Origin: Gemmatimonadales bacterium UBA4456
GTDB lineage: Bacteria > Gemmatimonadota > Gemmatimonadetes > Longimicrobiales > Gaopeijiaceae
NCBI GenBank assembly: GCA_002390225.1
Contig: DGOW01000034.1
Coordinates: 1 to 64,000 of the forward strand
Direction: 5' to 3'
Length of the DNA: 64,000 nt
Under the pieces are notes generated by a model. That model saw only the letters and a program-made list of their open reading frames with translations, ran no database searches and was not told the DNA's origin. This document shows, in pieces, positions 46,327-55,634 of this stretch. The stretch's first letter is position 1; each line of letters begins with the position of its first letter. The translations under genes were made by a program, and so were the position numbers.

Positions 46327-46534
46327 GAGACTCGTCATCTCTCCCTTGTTCAATGGATCGGTCGTTCAGCTCAAAGCCCTCACATCTGAGAACTGGAAGC
46401 CCCGGATATTTACGAAAACGTGGGTCGGTCGCGGCAAGGCTGCACAGGTAGAACTGCGAGCCGCGTCGGTTACCCGTCACTCGATGGTGAACGCATCGAA
46501 CACACAGACCCACACGTGATGCGTGAAACATCAT
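46319..46534 (-). CDS. Small four-cysteine (putative zinc-binding) protein
   Basis: 71 residues. Its ATG overlaps the pgeF stop (ATGA) and its stop overlaps the OsmC-like start, so it is the middle gene of a tightly coupled trio. Pattern: CVRCVHHR...GSQFYLCSLAATDPRF.KYPGLPVLRCEGFE, with four cysteines (C-x2-C, YLC, RC) likely to bind a metal. I recall similar small proteins (CxxC...TDPRFPKYPxLPVxxCPGFE) in other phyla; none has a known function. The reading frame accounts for the otherwise apparent gap between pgeF and the OsmC-like gene. Confidence 0.7.
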   Translation of the reverse strand: MMFHASRVGLCVRCVHHRVTGNRRGSQFYLCSLAATDPRFRKYPGLPVLRCEGFELNDRSIEQGRDDESHE

Positions 46535-47328
46535 TGACGGACCCCAATGTATCCTGCCTGCCGTTCACCATCACCAGCTCGATGTGAGAACAGTTCGGAA
46601 TCCGTGCACATGGTGCAATGCTCAGAGACCGTAATGGTGCCGCCGAGAACTCCGGCACGGACGGCGCGCTCCGCAAGAACACGGCGAAGGTCGATCGGTG
46701 TCGGGCCATTCGGCACCGATTGGTCGAGCGCTTCGAAAACCTCCGGACCGACCTCGTAGCACCTCCCGCATATCGCCGGCCCGAGATGCACATGGAGGTC
46801 TTGGGGACGACTCGCAAAACTCGCAGCCATCGCCTCCAGGCCACGCTCGAGGATACCGGTCGCGACCCCACGCCAACCAGCGTGCACGGCGGCAACGGCT
46901 CGGCGTCCCGGATCGACGAAGAACACGGGCACGCAGTCCGCGACCGTGACTGCCACTACGATCCCGGGCGTCGCGGTGGCATGCCCATCACATGCATCCA
47001 CCAGATGTGGATCATCACGACGCTCGGCAGACGGCGCCTCACAGACCCGGACGTGGGCTCCGTGGACCTGTCGCGCGTGAACGACCGAGTCCGCTCCGAC
47101 TTGTCGGCGGAGGGTCTGCCATCGACCCCGCGCGGACAGCGGCTCACTTCGATCTGCAAAGAGGCCCAGGTCGAATGGATGATCGCTTCCGGACTCCCGT
47201 GTCGTCGTTCCCTGTATCAGCCACGGGAACGCCTCCGCCCACTCGGGATGGACGAGCGCGGCAATTCCGGGTCCGGTCACCTCCCGTACAAACGAGAAGG
47301 GTGACGTGTGGCGGGATACGTTTCTCAT
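46531..47328 (-). CDS. pgeF: PgeF/YfiH-type laccase-domain protein (peptidoglycan editing factor / purine nucleoside phosphorylase)
   Basis: 265 residues from the ATG at 47328 (MRNVSRHTSPF). Cu-oxidase_4 family motifs: VHARQVHGAHV, TVADCVPVFFVD, AAVHAGWRGVATGI and HLGPAICGRCYEVG. The Cys and His residues in these motifs are the family's metal/active-site residues. Members have been described as removing wrongly linked amino acids in peptidoglycan precursors (E. coli YfiH) and as nucleoside phosphorylases or adenosine deaminases (FAMIN-related). It heads the operon with the small Cys protein and the OsmC-like protein. The long upstream in-frame extension to 47877 is an antisense shadow of sucA. 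Confidence 0.9.
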   Translation of the reverse strand: MRNVSRHTSPFSFVREVTGPGIAALVHPEWAEAFPWLIQGTTTRESGSDHPFDLGLFADRSEPLSARGRWQTLRRQVGADSVVHARQVHGAHVRVCEAPSAERRDDPHLVDACDGHATATPGIVVAVTVADCVPVFFVDPGRRAVAAVHAGWRGVATGILERGLEAMAASFASRPQDLHVHLGPAICGRCYEVGPEVFEALDQSVPNGPTPIDLRRVLAERAVRAGVLGGTITVSEHCTMCTDSELFSHRAGDGERQAGYIGVRQ

Positions 47329-47399
47329 GAACGCGAACGTAGAGAAAAGGCTCAGCCGCCTCCATACTCTGAGCAAAATGCGATAGCTTAATCGTCGCC

Positions 47400-47418
47400 G
47401 AGGAGTGGTGCGCTCCTC
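47400..47418. other. Inverted repeat in the sucA leader
   Basis: gaggag and ctcctc form a 6-bp stem with a 7-base loop, 24 bases before the sucA GTG. It could affect initiation of sucA; no family of leader is recognised. Confidence 0.3.
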
Positions 47419-47441
47419 ACCCAATTCAGGGCCCAGCGATC

Positions 47442-50339
47442 GTGCAGGACGACTCTCTCTTCGATAGCCAGAACGCCGCCTACGCTCAGGCGATGTTCGA
47501 CGAATACGCCCGGAATCCTGACGCTGTCCCGTCCGAGTGGCACAAGCTCTTCGAGAACGGTGCCAGCCTCGCGATCTCCGAAGGCCTTCTGGTACCGGAT
47601 CACTTGGTCGACTCACGTCCGGTAACGCCTCCATCCGCTCCCACCGCCCCAGCCGGGACGGCAGCCCCGACGGAGCCCATTGGTGCAGCCCCTGTCTCGG
47701 CGGCTGCATCGCCGGTGGATCCCATCCAGGCTGACGAGGATGGGCGAGCCCTGCTCGAATTGCTGCCCGCCGTATCCCGTGCGACCGCTCTGATTCAGGC
47801 GTTCCGGGATCATGGTCATCGGCTGGCGAGTATTGACCCGCTCGGAAGTGAGCCACCGGGACACCCACAGCTGTCACCTGCGTTCTTCGGCACCTCCTCC
47901 GAGGAGCTCGGAAAGCTTCCCGCGGCGCTCATCATCGCCGACGAAGGAGGCGAGCGATCGGTCGCCGATGCCCTCGCGGACCTCAGCGATATCTATGCCG
48001 GGTCGATCGGATACGAATTCGAGCATCTCGACGATCATGTGAAGGTCGATTGGCTCTGGGACCAGGTCGAAGCTGGATCACACTTCCCAGACCTCTCCGT
48101 CGAGGAGCGTCGCAAGCTGCTGCGACGCATCGCCGAGTCAGAGGGTCTCGAGCAGTTCCTGCACAAGACGTACCTGGGCCAGAAGAGATTCAGCCTCGAG
48201 GGAAATGACGTTCTGGTCCCCATGCTCGATCTCGTGATCGAGGAGGCTGGGAAGGCCGGTGGGAAGGATGTCGTTCTGGGCATGGCACACCGTGGCCGAC
48301 TCAACGTCCTAACCCACACGGTCGGTGTGTCGTACGGTGAACTTCTCGCGGAGTTCGAAGGCCCGTCGTTCAAAGGCGGACAACTCGACGTCGCTGGAAC
48401 AGGTGATGTGAAGTACCACCACGGAGCGCGCGGCGTCCGGAACGTGGACGGAGTCGGCGCCGTGCACGTAACTCTGGCACCCAACCCGAGTCACCTCGAG
48501 TTCGTGAACCCTGTTGTCATCGGCATGGCCCGAGCTAAGCAGCACGCAGCTCTCGCCGACGGCGCCACAGCAGAGCACGACGCAGTCGTCCCCGTGTTGA
48601 TGCACGGCGATGCCGCGTTCGCCGCCGAGGGCGTCGTCGCCGAAACCCTAAACATGGCCCGACTCGAGGGGTACAAGGTCGGAGGCACTGTTCACATCAT
48701 CGTGAACAATCAGGTCGGATTCACGACCGATCCTGTCGAAGCTAGGTCAACGCTGTACTCGAGCGATCTCGCCAAGGGGTACGGCATCCCGATTGTCCAC
48801 GTGAACGCGGACGATCCCGAGGCATGTCTTGCGGCGATTCGCCTTGCCATGAAGTACCGCAGGGAGTTCAACGAGGACTTCGTGATCGACCTCGTCGGGT
48901 ACCGCCGCCATGGCCACAACGAGGGTGACGAGCCGGCCTACACCCAGCCAGTCAAGTACAAGGCGATCAGTGCACACCCCACGGTGCAGCGGGTGTACTC
49001 CGACCGGCTCATCGCAGAAGGTGTGGTCACCGATGATTACGTCGCCGAACTGCGCGACGAGGTCATCCAGACGCTTCGCGACGTTCAAGACCGTGTGCGG
49101 GAGTACGATCCGGTTGGTGACCAGCTGCCGGACGAGGAGCCCGAGCTCGTGGTCATACCCGAGACGACGGGCGTGCCGTTAGAGATGCTCGAAGAGATCA
49201 ATGCAGCGACGACCGACCTTCCGGACGGTTTCACGCCCCATCCGAAGCTCTGGCGGCAATTGGGGAAACGTGCCGACAGCTTCTCGATGGACCGGTCTCT
49301 TGACTGGGGCTACGCGGAGGCACTCGCCTTCGGAAGCCTTCTCAAGGCAGACCTTCCCATCCGGTTCACCGGACAGGACGTAGAGCGTGGAACATTCAGT
49401 CATCGGCACGTCGTCCTTCACGATGCAGAGAATGGCGATGAGTTTGTGCCCCTCGATGGGTTGTCCGACGCTCGCTTCGAGACGTACAACTCACCGCTGA
49501 CAGAGACCGCAGTCATCGGGTTCGAGTATGGATACTCAGTCGCGTCCGACGACGATGTCGTGCTCTGGGAGGCCCAGTTCGGCGACTTTGTGAACGTTGC
49601 CCAGGTGATGATCGACCAGTTCCTGGCATCGGGCCTGACCAAGTGGGGTCAGCATTCACGGCTCTCGCTCCTCCTTCCGCACGGGTACGAGGGGCAGGGG
49701 CCTGAGCACTCGAGTGCACGTCTGGAGCGATTCCTCCAGCTCTGCGCAGAGGGCAACATGCGGGTCACATACCCGACAACGCCGGCGCAGTACTTCCACA
49801 TGCTTCGCCGGCAGGCACTCCGTCGGCCCGAACGTCCGATGATCGTGATGACGCCGAAGAGTCTGCTCCGCCACCCGCAGGCAACCTCCAAAGTCTCCGA
49901 GCTGACGGAAGGTGGATTCCGACACGTCATCGCGGATCCCACGGTAAACGATCCGTCTGCGATCACGCGCCTCGTGCTCTGCTCGGGCAAGGTCTATTAC
50001 GACATCCAGGGGTATCCTCGCCGGGATGAGGCAAACCACGTCGCCGTAGGACGAGTGGAGCTTCTCTATCCGTTCCCGACCGAGGCGCTCAACGAACTTC
50101 TCGAGCACTACCCGAACCTGCGCGAGGTCGTCTGGGCGCAGGAGGAACCGCGGAATATGGGAGGGCTGACCTTCGTCGGTCCTCGCCTGCGCTCGGTGGT
50201 GCCGCGAAAGGTCCCGCTGTCGTATGCGGCGCGACCTGAACGCGCGAGCCCGGCCGAAGGGAAGGCGTCGACTCACGCAAAGTCGCAGGAAGCCGTGATC
50301 CTCGAGGCCCTCGGCTTCGAGCCCCAGTCCACCGAGTAG
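47442..50339 (+). CDS. sucA: 2-oxoglutarate dehydrogenase E1 component
   Basis: 965 residues, typical for E1o. The N-terminal E2-contacting segment is present (DSLFDSQNAAYAQAMFDEYARNP...WHKLF), followed by a Pro/Ala linker, then the thiamine-diphosphate core: GMAHRGRLNVL, HGDAAFAAEGVVAET, VNNQVGFTT, DLVGYRRHGHNEGDEP, and the C-terminal half with LPHGYEGQGPEHSS and VWAQEEPRNMG. It decarboxylates 2-oxoglutarate in the TCA cycle. The start is a GTG without a strong ribosome site. sucB is not next; a TPR gene follows after 12 bases. Confidence 0.95.
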   Translation: MQDDSLFDSQNAAYAQAMFDEYARNPDAVPSEWHKLFENGASLAISEGLLVPDHLVDSRPVTPPSAPTAPAGTAAPTEPIGAAPVSAAASPVDPIQADEDGRALLELLPAVSRATALIQAFRDHGHRLASIDPLGSEPPGHPQLSPAFFGTSSEELGKLPAALIIADEGGERSVADALADLSDIYAGSIGYEFEHLDDHVKVDWLWDQVEAGSHFPDLSVEERRKLLRRIAESEGLEQFLHKTYLGQKRFSLEGNDVLVPMLDLVIEEAGKAGGKDVVLGMAHRGRLNVLTHTVGVSYGELLAEFEGPSFKGGQLDVAGTGDVKYHHGARGVRNVDGVGAVHVTLAPNPSHLEFVNPVVIGMARAKQHAALADGATAEHDAVVPVLMHGDAAFAAEGVVAETLNMARLEGYKVGGTVHIIVNNQVGFTTDPVEARSTLYSSDLAKGYGIPIVHVNADDPEACLAAIRLAMKYRREFNEDFVIDLVGYRRHGHNEGDEPAYTQPVKYKAISAHPTVQRVYSDRLIAEGVVTDDYVAELRDEVIQTLRDVQDRVREYDPVGDQLPDEEPELVVIPETTGVPLEMLEEINAATTDLPDGFTPHPKLWRQLGKRADSFSMDRSLDWGYAEALAFGSLLKADLPIRFTGQDVERGTFSHRHVVLHDAENGDEFVPLDGLSDARFETYNSPLTETAVIGFEYGYSVASDDDVVLWEAQFGDFVNVAQVMIDQFLASGLTKWGQHSRLSLLLPHGYEGQGPEHSSARLERFLQLCAEGNMRVTYPTTPAQYFHMLRRQALRRPERPMIVMTPKSLLRHPQATSKVSELTEGGFRHVIADPTVNDPSAITRLVLCSGKVYYDIQGYPRRDEANHVAVGRVELLYPFPTEALNELLEHYPNLREVVWAQEEPRNMGGLTFVGPRLRSVVPRKVPLSYAARPERASPAEGKASTHAKSQEAVILEALGFEPQSTE

Positions 50340-50351
50340 GGTCGGGCGGCG

Positions 50352-51761
50352 GTGTCCGTCCTCGCCCGAATCCGCGGGTCACTCCGTCGTCGACGGGGCA
50401 GTCGTCTCGCAGTTATTCCGTTCCCCGACAGGTCATGGCTCTTCGGGGCCGGTGCACTCGATGGCATCACAACCCGACTCGGCTCGCTCGACGGCCTCTC
50501 GGTCGTCGGGCTGTCCTCATCTCTCGCCTTCAGTCACCGTACGACTGACCTCGAATCAGCACTGGACGAGCTCGGGGTCGAGTTCCTGGTGCGAGGACAG
50601 GTCGAGTCCGACGGTGGCCGCGACCACGTGATCGTGCAGCTGGTGCGTGCCCCCGACGGGGCGGAGTTATGGTCCGGCGCATGGCGCTGCGAGACCGAGA
50701 CTCTCTTCGATGTCCAAAGCCAGATCGTCACTGGGATCGCGAGTGCGCTAGGCTGCGACACACCGGCTTCAACCCCTGATCTGATGCACAGGGCCCCGAC
50801 CTCGGACCCGGTCGCGTGGGAGCACTATGTCCACGGGCGCACAGCTCTGCTGGCCTCCGATCCGACCGCGGCCCTGAGGCACTTCGAGGCCGCCATCGAG
50901 GGCGACTCGATCTTCGCGGACGCGTGGGCAGGAATGGCGGAATCCTGGCGGGATGCCTGGGAGGCTCACGTGGCCCTGCGCAGCGGTACCGATCTGGAGA
51001 GCACAGCGCGTGCCGTACGGCAGGGCGCCGAACGCGCGCTCGACCTCGACGATTCGATCCCCAGGGCTCACGCTGCACTCGGATACGCCGACCTTCTCGA
51101 CTGGTCCTTCGATACCGCCGAAGCCAACCTCCGACTCGCGCTGCAGCTGGCCCCCTGTCTGCCCGAGGCCCATCGGTGGCTCGCCCGCACGTTGCTCTAC
51201 CGCGGCGACTACGAAGCAGCCTGTATATCCGCGGATCGCGCCATGGCCCTCGAACCACTCGACCCGACCACAGTCAACGAGTCGGGTTGGTCGCATGCGC
51301 TGGCCGGGCGAACCGACGAAGCCATAGAACGGTCGCGACGGGCGATCCATCTCGACCCCGAACACGTGCTCTCCTACATGCATCTCGGCCGATACGCCGA
51401 GCAGAGTGATCGGCGAGGTGAATCGCTGACCTACTACCGGGCAGCGGTCGAGCTGTCGGGGCGCGAGCCGTTCCTGACGGCATTCCTCGGCACAGCGCTG
51501 GTAAGTGCGGGCGAGCGGGAAGAAGCCGAACAGATCGCCCACGACCTCCTTCGCAAGGCTCGGCGAGGCACCCCTGTCGCCACGAGTCTCGGCGCTCTTC
51601 TCACCGCGCTAGGCCGCCATGACGAAGGGGTCTCATGGGTCGAAGCGGGGATCGACGCACGCGAGCCACTCGCGCTCCTGGCGGGCACCACCTGGCTGCC
51701 ACTCACCGAACTTCGCTCCTCAAAACGCCTCGCGGACCTCCTCGAACGGAGGCCGCGGTAG
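50352..51761 (+). CDS. TPR protein with TolB/adenylate-cyclase-associated N-terminal domain
   Basis: 469 residues from a GTG, 12 bases after sucA. Residues about 15-135 match the domain that begins LAVIPFPDRS, continues LGVEFLVRGQVE and LWSGAWR and ends LFDVQSQIVTGIASALG; this domain is widespread between cyclase/kinase/CadC outputs and TPRs. Residues about 150-465 contain roughly eight TPR repeats (e.g. ALRHFEAAIEGDSIFADAWAGMA). No kinase, cyclase or DNA-binding domain and no signal peptide, so it is the sensory/TPR half alone. Linkage to sucA may be only transcriptional. Confidence 0.75.
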   Translation: MSVLARIRGSLRRRRGSRLAVIPFPDRSWLFGAGALDGITTRLGSLDGLSVVGLSSSLAFSHRTTDLESALDELGVEFLVRGQVESDGGRDHVIVQLVRAPDGAELWSGAWRCETETLFDVQSQIVTGIASALGCDTPASTPDLMHRAPTSDPVAWEHYVHGRTALLASDPTAALRHFEAAIEGDSIFADAWAGMAESWRDAWEAHVALRSGTDLESTARAVRQGAERALDLDDSIPRAHAALGYADLLDWSFDTAEANLRLALQLAPCLPEAHRWLARTLLYRGDYEAACISADRAMALEPLDPTTVNESGWSHALAGRTDEAIERSRRAIHLDPEHVLSYMHLGRYAEQSDRRGESLTYYRAAVELSGREPFLTAFLGTALVSAGEREEAEQIAHDLLRKARRGTPVATSLGALLTALGRHDEGVSWVEAGIDAREPLALLAGTTWLPLTELRSSKRLADLLERRPR

Positions 51762-51796
51762 TACCGCTCCGCGCTCCCGACTATCTTGTTCGGCCC

Positions 51797-52594
51797 ATGA
51801 AACTACCGTTCCAGCTAGACCGCCCCCTGATCTTCTTCGACCTCGAGACCACAGGTCTCGACTTGAAGAACGATCGCATCATCGAGATCGCGTTCATCAA
51901 GTGGACGCCGCACGGTGACATCCTGGAGCGCGAACGACGGTTCAATCCCGAGATGCCGATTCCCGCCGAGGCAACGGCGGTGCATGGGATCACCGACGCA
52001 GACGTGGCTGACGAAGTCGAGTTCTGCCGCGTGGCGCGTTCTCTCGAGGACATGCTCGAAGGCTGTGATCTCGCCGGCTTCAACGTGCGTCGCTTCGACA
52101 TCCCCATGCTCGTAGAGGAGTTCAAGCGATGCGGCGTGGACTTCTCGATGGAGGGTCGGCGGGTCGTGGACATGCAGAACATCTTCCACCGAGAAGAGCG
52201 TCGCGATCTCTCGGCAGCTGCGCGCTTCTATCTGGGGCGCGAGCACGAAGAAGCACACACCGCACTCGGTGACATCCGCACGTCGGCAGCCGTGCTCGGG
52301 GGGCAGCTCGAGCGCTATCCTGACCTGCCCCGCGACATCGACGGGCTGCATGCGTACTGCGAGGAGTATTCCCCCACTCGGACCGAACTGGATCGCTGGT
52401 TCAGCCCTGAGGATGCGGGGCGTGTCTTCCAGAGAGGGAAGCACAAAGGACGCCCGCTCGCCGAGGTGGCGGCCGAGGCGCCAGACTATCTGATGTGGAT
52501 GATCGGCGCCGATGACATGGACGCCGAGGTAATTGACGTGGTACGCGCGGCGCTCGGCCGGAAAGAACCCGAGACGGGCCCCGCGAACGGATGA
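51797..52594 (+). CDS. DEDDh 3'-5' exonuclease with ExoX-like C-terminal domain
   Basis: 265 residues from the ATG at 51797. DnaQ-type motifs: FDLETTG (Asp15, Glu17), HGITDADV, GFNVRRFDIPML (Asp101) and HTALGD (His154, Asp159), giving the DEDDh set. The C-terminal FQRGKHKGRPLAEVAAEAPDYLMWMI is the small domain found in exodeoxyribonuclease X-like proteins. Likely a stand-alone proofreading or repair nuclease. An in-frame upstream extension to 51635 is rejected since it overlaps the TPR gene. Confidence 0.88.
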   Translation: MKLPFQLDRPLIFFDLETTGLDLKNDRIIEIAFIKWTPHGDILERERRFNPEMPIPAEATAVHGITDADVADEVEFCRVARSLEDMLEGCDLAGFNVRRFDIPMLVEEFKRCGVDFSMEGRRVVDMQNIFHREERRDLSAAARFYLGREHEEAHTALGDIRTSAAVLGGQLERYPDLPRDIDGLHAYCEEYSPTRTELDRWFSPEDAGRVFQRGKHKGRPLAEVAAEAPDYLMWMIGADDMDAEVIDVVRAALGRKEPETGPANG

Positions 52595-52623
52595 AGGACA
52601 ACCCTGTGACGAAGGACACACCC

Positions 52624-55617
52624 ATGGTCGTATCTCGACAGATGACTCAGCGGACGCTCACTCGAGCCACCTGCGCGCTCGGGCTCGCTCTCCTCACGGC
52701 CCTCTCGGTATCACCCGCGAGCGGCCAGACAGCGATCACCACCGAGGCGATGTCCTCCATGTATCCCCGGTCCATCGGGCCGGCCGTCACCGGGGGACGC
52801 ATCCACGATGTCGAGGCGCTTCCGAACGACCCCTCTACGGTCTTTGTAGGCACAGCATCCGGGGGGCTATGGAAATCCACGAATCGGGGCCAGACGTGGG
52901 TGAACGTCTTCTTCGACAAGCCGGTGAGCACCTTCGGTGACATAGCGATCTCGCGCTCGAACCCAAACATCATGTATGCGGGCACCGGCGAGCAGCAGAA
53001 CCGACAGTCGAGTTCCTACGGCAACGGTATCTACCGGTCCGACGACGGTGGTGATACGTGGACACACCTCGGGCTCGAAGAGACACGGCACACGGGTCGG
53101 ATCGTGATCCACCCCACTGACCCGGACATCGTGTACTTCGGCGCCGTCGGGAATCTGTGGGCCGGATCCGAGGAACGTGGGGTATTTAAAAGCACCGACG
53201 GTGGGCAGAACTGGACCAAGGTTCTCTTCGTTGATGAGTATTCGGGTGTCATCGACATGGCGATCGACCCTGAAAATCCGAGCACCGTGTACGCCGCGAC
53301 CTACCAGCGGCTTCGGCAGGCATGGGGATTCAACGGAGGCGGTCCAGGCAGCGGCATCTGGAAGTCGACCGATAGCGGCGAGACCTGGAACCGTCTGGGA
53401 GCAGGGCTTCCCGGGGGTGATCTCGGCCGCATCGGCATCGCCGTCGCACAGTCGAACCCGCAGGTGGTGATGGCGCTCGTCGAGGCCGAGGATGACCAGT
53501 CCGGTGTCTACCGTTCGGAAGATGGCGGGCTCTCCTGGGAACGGGTCAGCGAACAGAACATCCGGCCGATGTACTACTCACACATTTTTATTGACCCGAA
53601 CAACGACGAGCGCGTCTACACGCTCGCGACACGCTCGTACGTGAGCGACGACGGCGGACGCACCTTCAGCCAGATCGCGCTCGCTCCGACCTACGACGTC
53701 GGGATCCACGCCGACCATCACTCGCTCTGGATCAATCCGTCCGACCCGGACCACCTCTTACTTGCTGGCGATGCGGGATTGCACGAGAGCTACGACCGCG
53801 GGATCAACTTCCGGAAACTCAACAACTTTCCAATCTCGCAATTCTACGCGATCGGCGTGGACATGCGTGACCCGTACTGGGTGTACGGTGGGCTGCAGGA
53901 CAATCACTCCTTTTTCGGCCCGTCGGAAACGCGTCGCTGGGCAGGCATCCTGAATGACGACTGGATGCAGAACGGCTTTGGCGACGGCATGTACTGGCAG
54001 GCCGACCCGGACGATGCCCGCTACAGCTACGGCAGTTCCAACGGCGGCAACTACTTCCGGTACGACACCCAGACAGGCGACATGCTCGACATCTCACCGG
54101 CGGAACCGGTGGGTCAACAGTACCGCTTCGACTGGACGTCACCGATGATGCTCTCTGAGCACGATTCGGATCGGCTTTACGTCGCGGGCAACCATCTCTT
54201 CATCTCGCGTGACCGGGGTGGATCGTGGACAATGACCGAGGACATGAGCCGTCAGGTCGATCGCGATACGCTCCAGATCATGGGTGTGGCCGGAGCTGAC
54301 ATTTCGATCTCACGCAATGACGGTACGAGTTCGTTTGGTGAGGCGGTCACGCTCGATGAGTCACCCCTCGACCCCGCCGTTCTCTGGGTCGGATTCGACG
54401 ACGGCAATCTGCAGGTCAGTCGAAACGGTGGAACGACGTGGGGCGAGGTCTCGGGTAATGTGCCCGGCATCGCCAGCGCTACCTACGTGAGTCGTATCGT
54501 CGCGTCCGTCACGGCAGCTGGAACTGCCTATGCGACCTTCGATGCGCACCGCGACGGCGATTTCCGTCCCTACGTCTACCGTACCCGCGACTTCGGCTCC
54601 TCTTGGCAGCCTCTCCACGCGACGCTGCCGGACATGGGCTCTGTGAACGTCCTCGTGGAGCATCCGGATAATCCCAATACCCTCTTCCTCGGGACCGAAC
54701 ATCACATCTTCGCGAGCACGGACGCGGGATCAAACTGGGCGAGAGTGCCGAACCTGCCGACCACGAACTACGACGATATGGTCATCCACCCGCGGGAGAA
54801 GGACCTCGTCATTGGGTCTCACGGACAAGGCGTCTGGGTACTCGATGACACGCGTGCGATCGCAGAATGGGCAGAAGCTACAGCCCCCGTCACCGTCTTC
54901 TCCGCGCCCGTCGGCACCATAAAGCTCTGGAAAAAGGACACGTCGTATCGGGGGCAGGACAAATATTCAGGCACGAATCCGGTTGACGGTGTCGAGATCA
55001 CGTATCGACTCATGAACGGCTCCGGTAGCGCGATCATGCGCGTCGAAAACGCAGACGGTGTTGTGGTGCGGGAGCTGACCGTTCCGGGTGTGACCGGAAC
55101 ACATCGTGTGAACTGGGATCTCCGACACGGCGGCCCGGGCGTCTCCGCCGAGTGGGCCCGCCATGACAGTCCGGTCCTGGCACGCTCGATCGAAACCTGG
55201 GGGCCCTGGGTTTCACCTGGAGCCTATACGGTCACTGTCGAAGCAGGTGGCCAGCGTGGAGAGACCATCGTCGACGTGCGCGGTGACCCGGAAAGTCCAA
55301 TCACGCAGGACATGTACGAGAGTCGCGAAGAGTTCATGCTCGACGCGATTGCCCTCACCACCCGGATCACTGATGCCATGCGTGACAACGGCATGAACGC
55401 CGGTGGCGGAGGATCCGGATTCCGCGGACGGGCGGGACCACCGAGGTCACCGGCAGACATGCTCCAGGTTGCCCGACGGATGGTGCAACAGGTCTACGGC
55501 GCACTGAACGGAGGTAGCGTGCGCCCGGGTTCTCTATACCCACCGACACAGACGCAGCGGGAGCAACTCGAACGAGCTCGTGCGCTGCTCGCCGACGCAA
55601 TTGCCGAAATAGGGTAG
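52624..55617 (+). CDS. Exported VPS10/sortilin-like Asp-box (BNR) beta-propeller protein
   Basis: About 997 residues. The ATG at 52624 has AAGGA seven bases upstream and starts a signal peptide ending PASGQ. The ATG at 52591, which overlaps the exonuclease stop as ATGA, would add 11 polar residues. Around ten Asp boxes (S-x-D-x-G-x-x-W) occur, e.g. KSTNRGQTW, RSDDGGDTW, KSTDGGQNW, RSEDGGLSW and VSRNGGTTW. The C-terminal 250 residues include a beta-sandwich (MNGSGSAIMRVENADG...HRVNWDLRHGG) and a helical tail. This architecture is common in Gemmatimonadota and Bacteroidota 'glycosyl hydrolase' entries, but sialidase-type catalytic residues are not evident. Confidence 0.85.
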   Translation: MVVSRQMTQRTLTRATCALGLALLTALSVSPASGQTAITTEAMSSMYPRSIGPAVTGGRIHDVEALPNDPSTVFVGTASGGLWKSTNRGQTWVNVFFDKPVSTFGDIAISRSNPNIMYAGTGEQQNRQSSSYGNGIYRSDDGGDTWTHLGLEETRHTGRIVIHPTDPDIVYFGAVGNLWAGSEERGVFKSTDGGQNWTKVLFVDEYSGVIDMAIDPENPSTVYAATYQRLRQAWGFNGGGPGSGIWKSTDSGETWNRLGAGLPGGDLGRIGIAVAQSNPQVVMALVEAEDDQSGVYRSEDGGLSWERVSEQNIRPMYYSHIFIDPNNDERVYTLATRSYVSDDGGRTFSQIALAPTYDVGIHADHHSLWINPSDPDHLLLAGDAGLHESYDRGINFRKLNNFPISQFYAIGVDMRDPYWVYGGLQDNHSFFGPSETRRWAGILNDDWMQNGFGDGMYWQADPDDARYSYGSSNGGNYFRYDTQTGDMLDISPAEPVGQQYRFDWTSPMMLSEHDSDRLYVAGNHLFISRDRGGSWTMTEDMSRQVDRDTLQIMGVAGADISISRNDGTSSFGEAVTLDESPLDPAVLWVGFDDGNLQVSRNGGTTWGEVSGNVPGIASATYVSRIVASVTAAGTAYATFDAHRDGDFRPYVYRTRDFGSSWQPLHATLPDMGSVNVLVEHPDNPNTLFLGTEHHIFASTDAGSNWARVPNLPTTNYDDMVIHPREKDLVIGSHGQGVWVLDDTRAIAEWAEATAPVTVFSAPVGTIKLWKKDTSYRGQDKYSGTNPVDGVEITYRLMNGSGSAIMRVENADGVVVRELTVPGVTGTHRVNWDLRHGGPGVSAEWARHDSPVLARSIETWGPWVSPGAYTVTVEAGGQRGETIVDVRGDPESPITQDMYESREEFMLDAIALTTRITDAMRDNGMNAGGGGSGFRGRAGPPRSPADMLQVARRMVQQVYGALNGGSVRPGSLYPPTQTQREQLERARALLADAIAEIG

Positions 55618-55634
55618 ACCAACAGAGGAAGTCG

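Noticed and set aside
46129..46353. Two separate short proteins (or a pseudogene) instead of one OsmC-like gene
   Set aside because: Both halves are in the same frame, intact and family-like, and the break is a TGA at the catalytic Cys position with a hairpin following. A pseudogene remains the main alternative.
46618..47304. 228-codon plus-strand frame opposite pgeF
   Set aside because: Shadow of pgeF, whose minus-strand motifs are clear.
47329..47877. N-terminal extension of pgeF to 448 residues
   Set aside because: The added part is Arg/Pro-rich antisense sequence of sucA; the family starts at the ATG at 47328.
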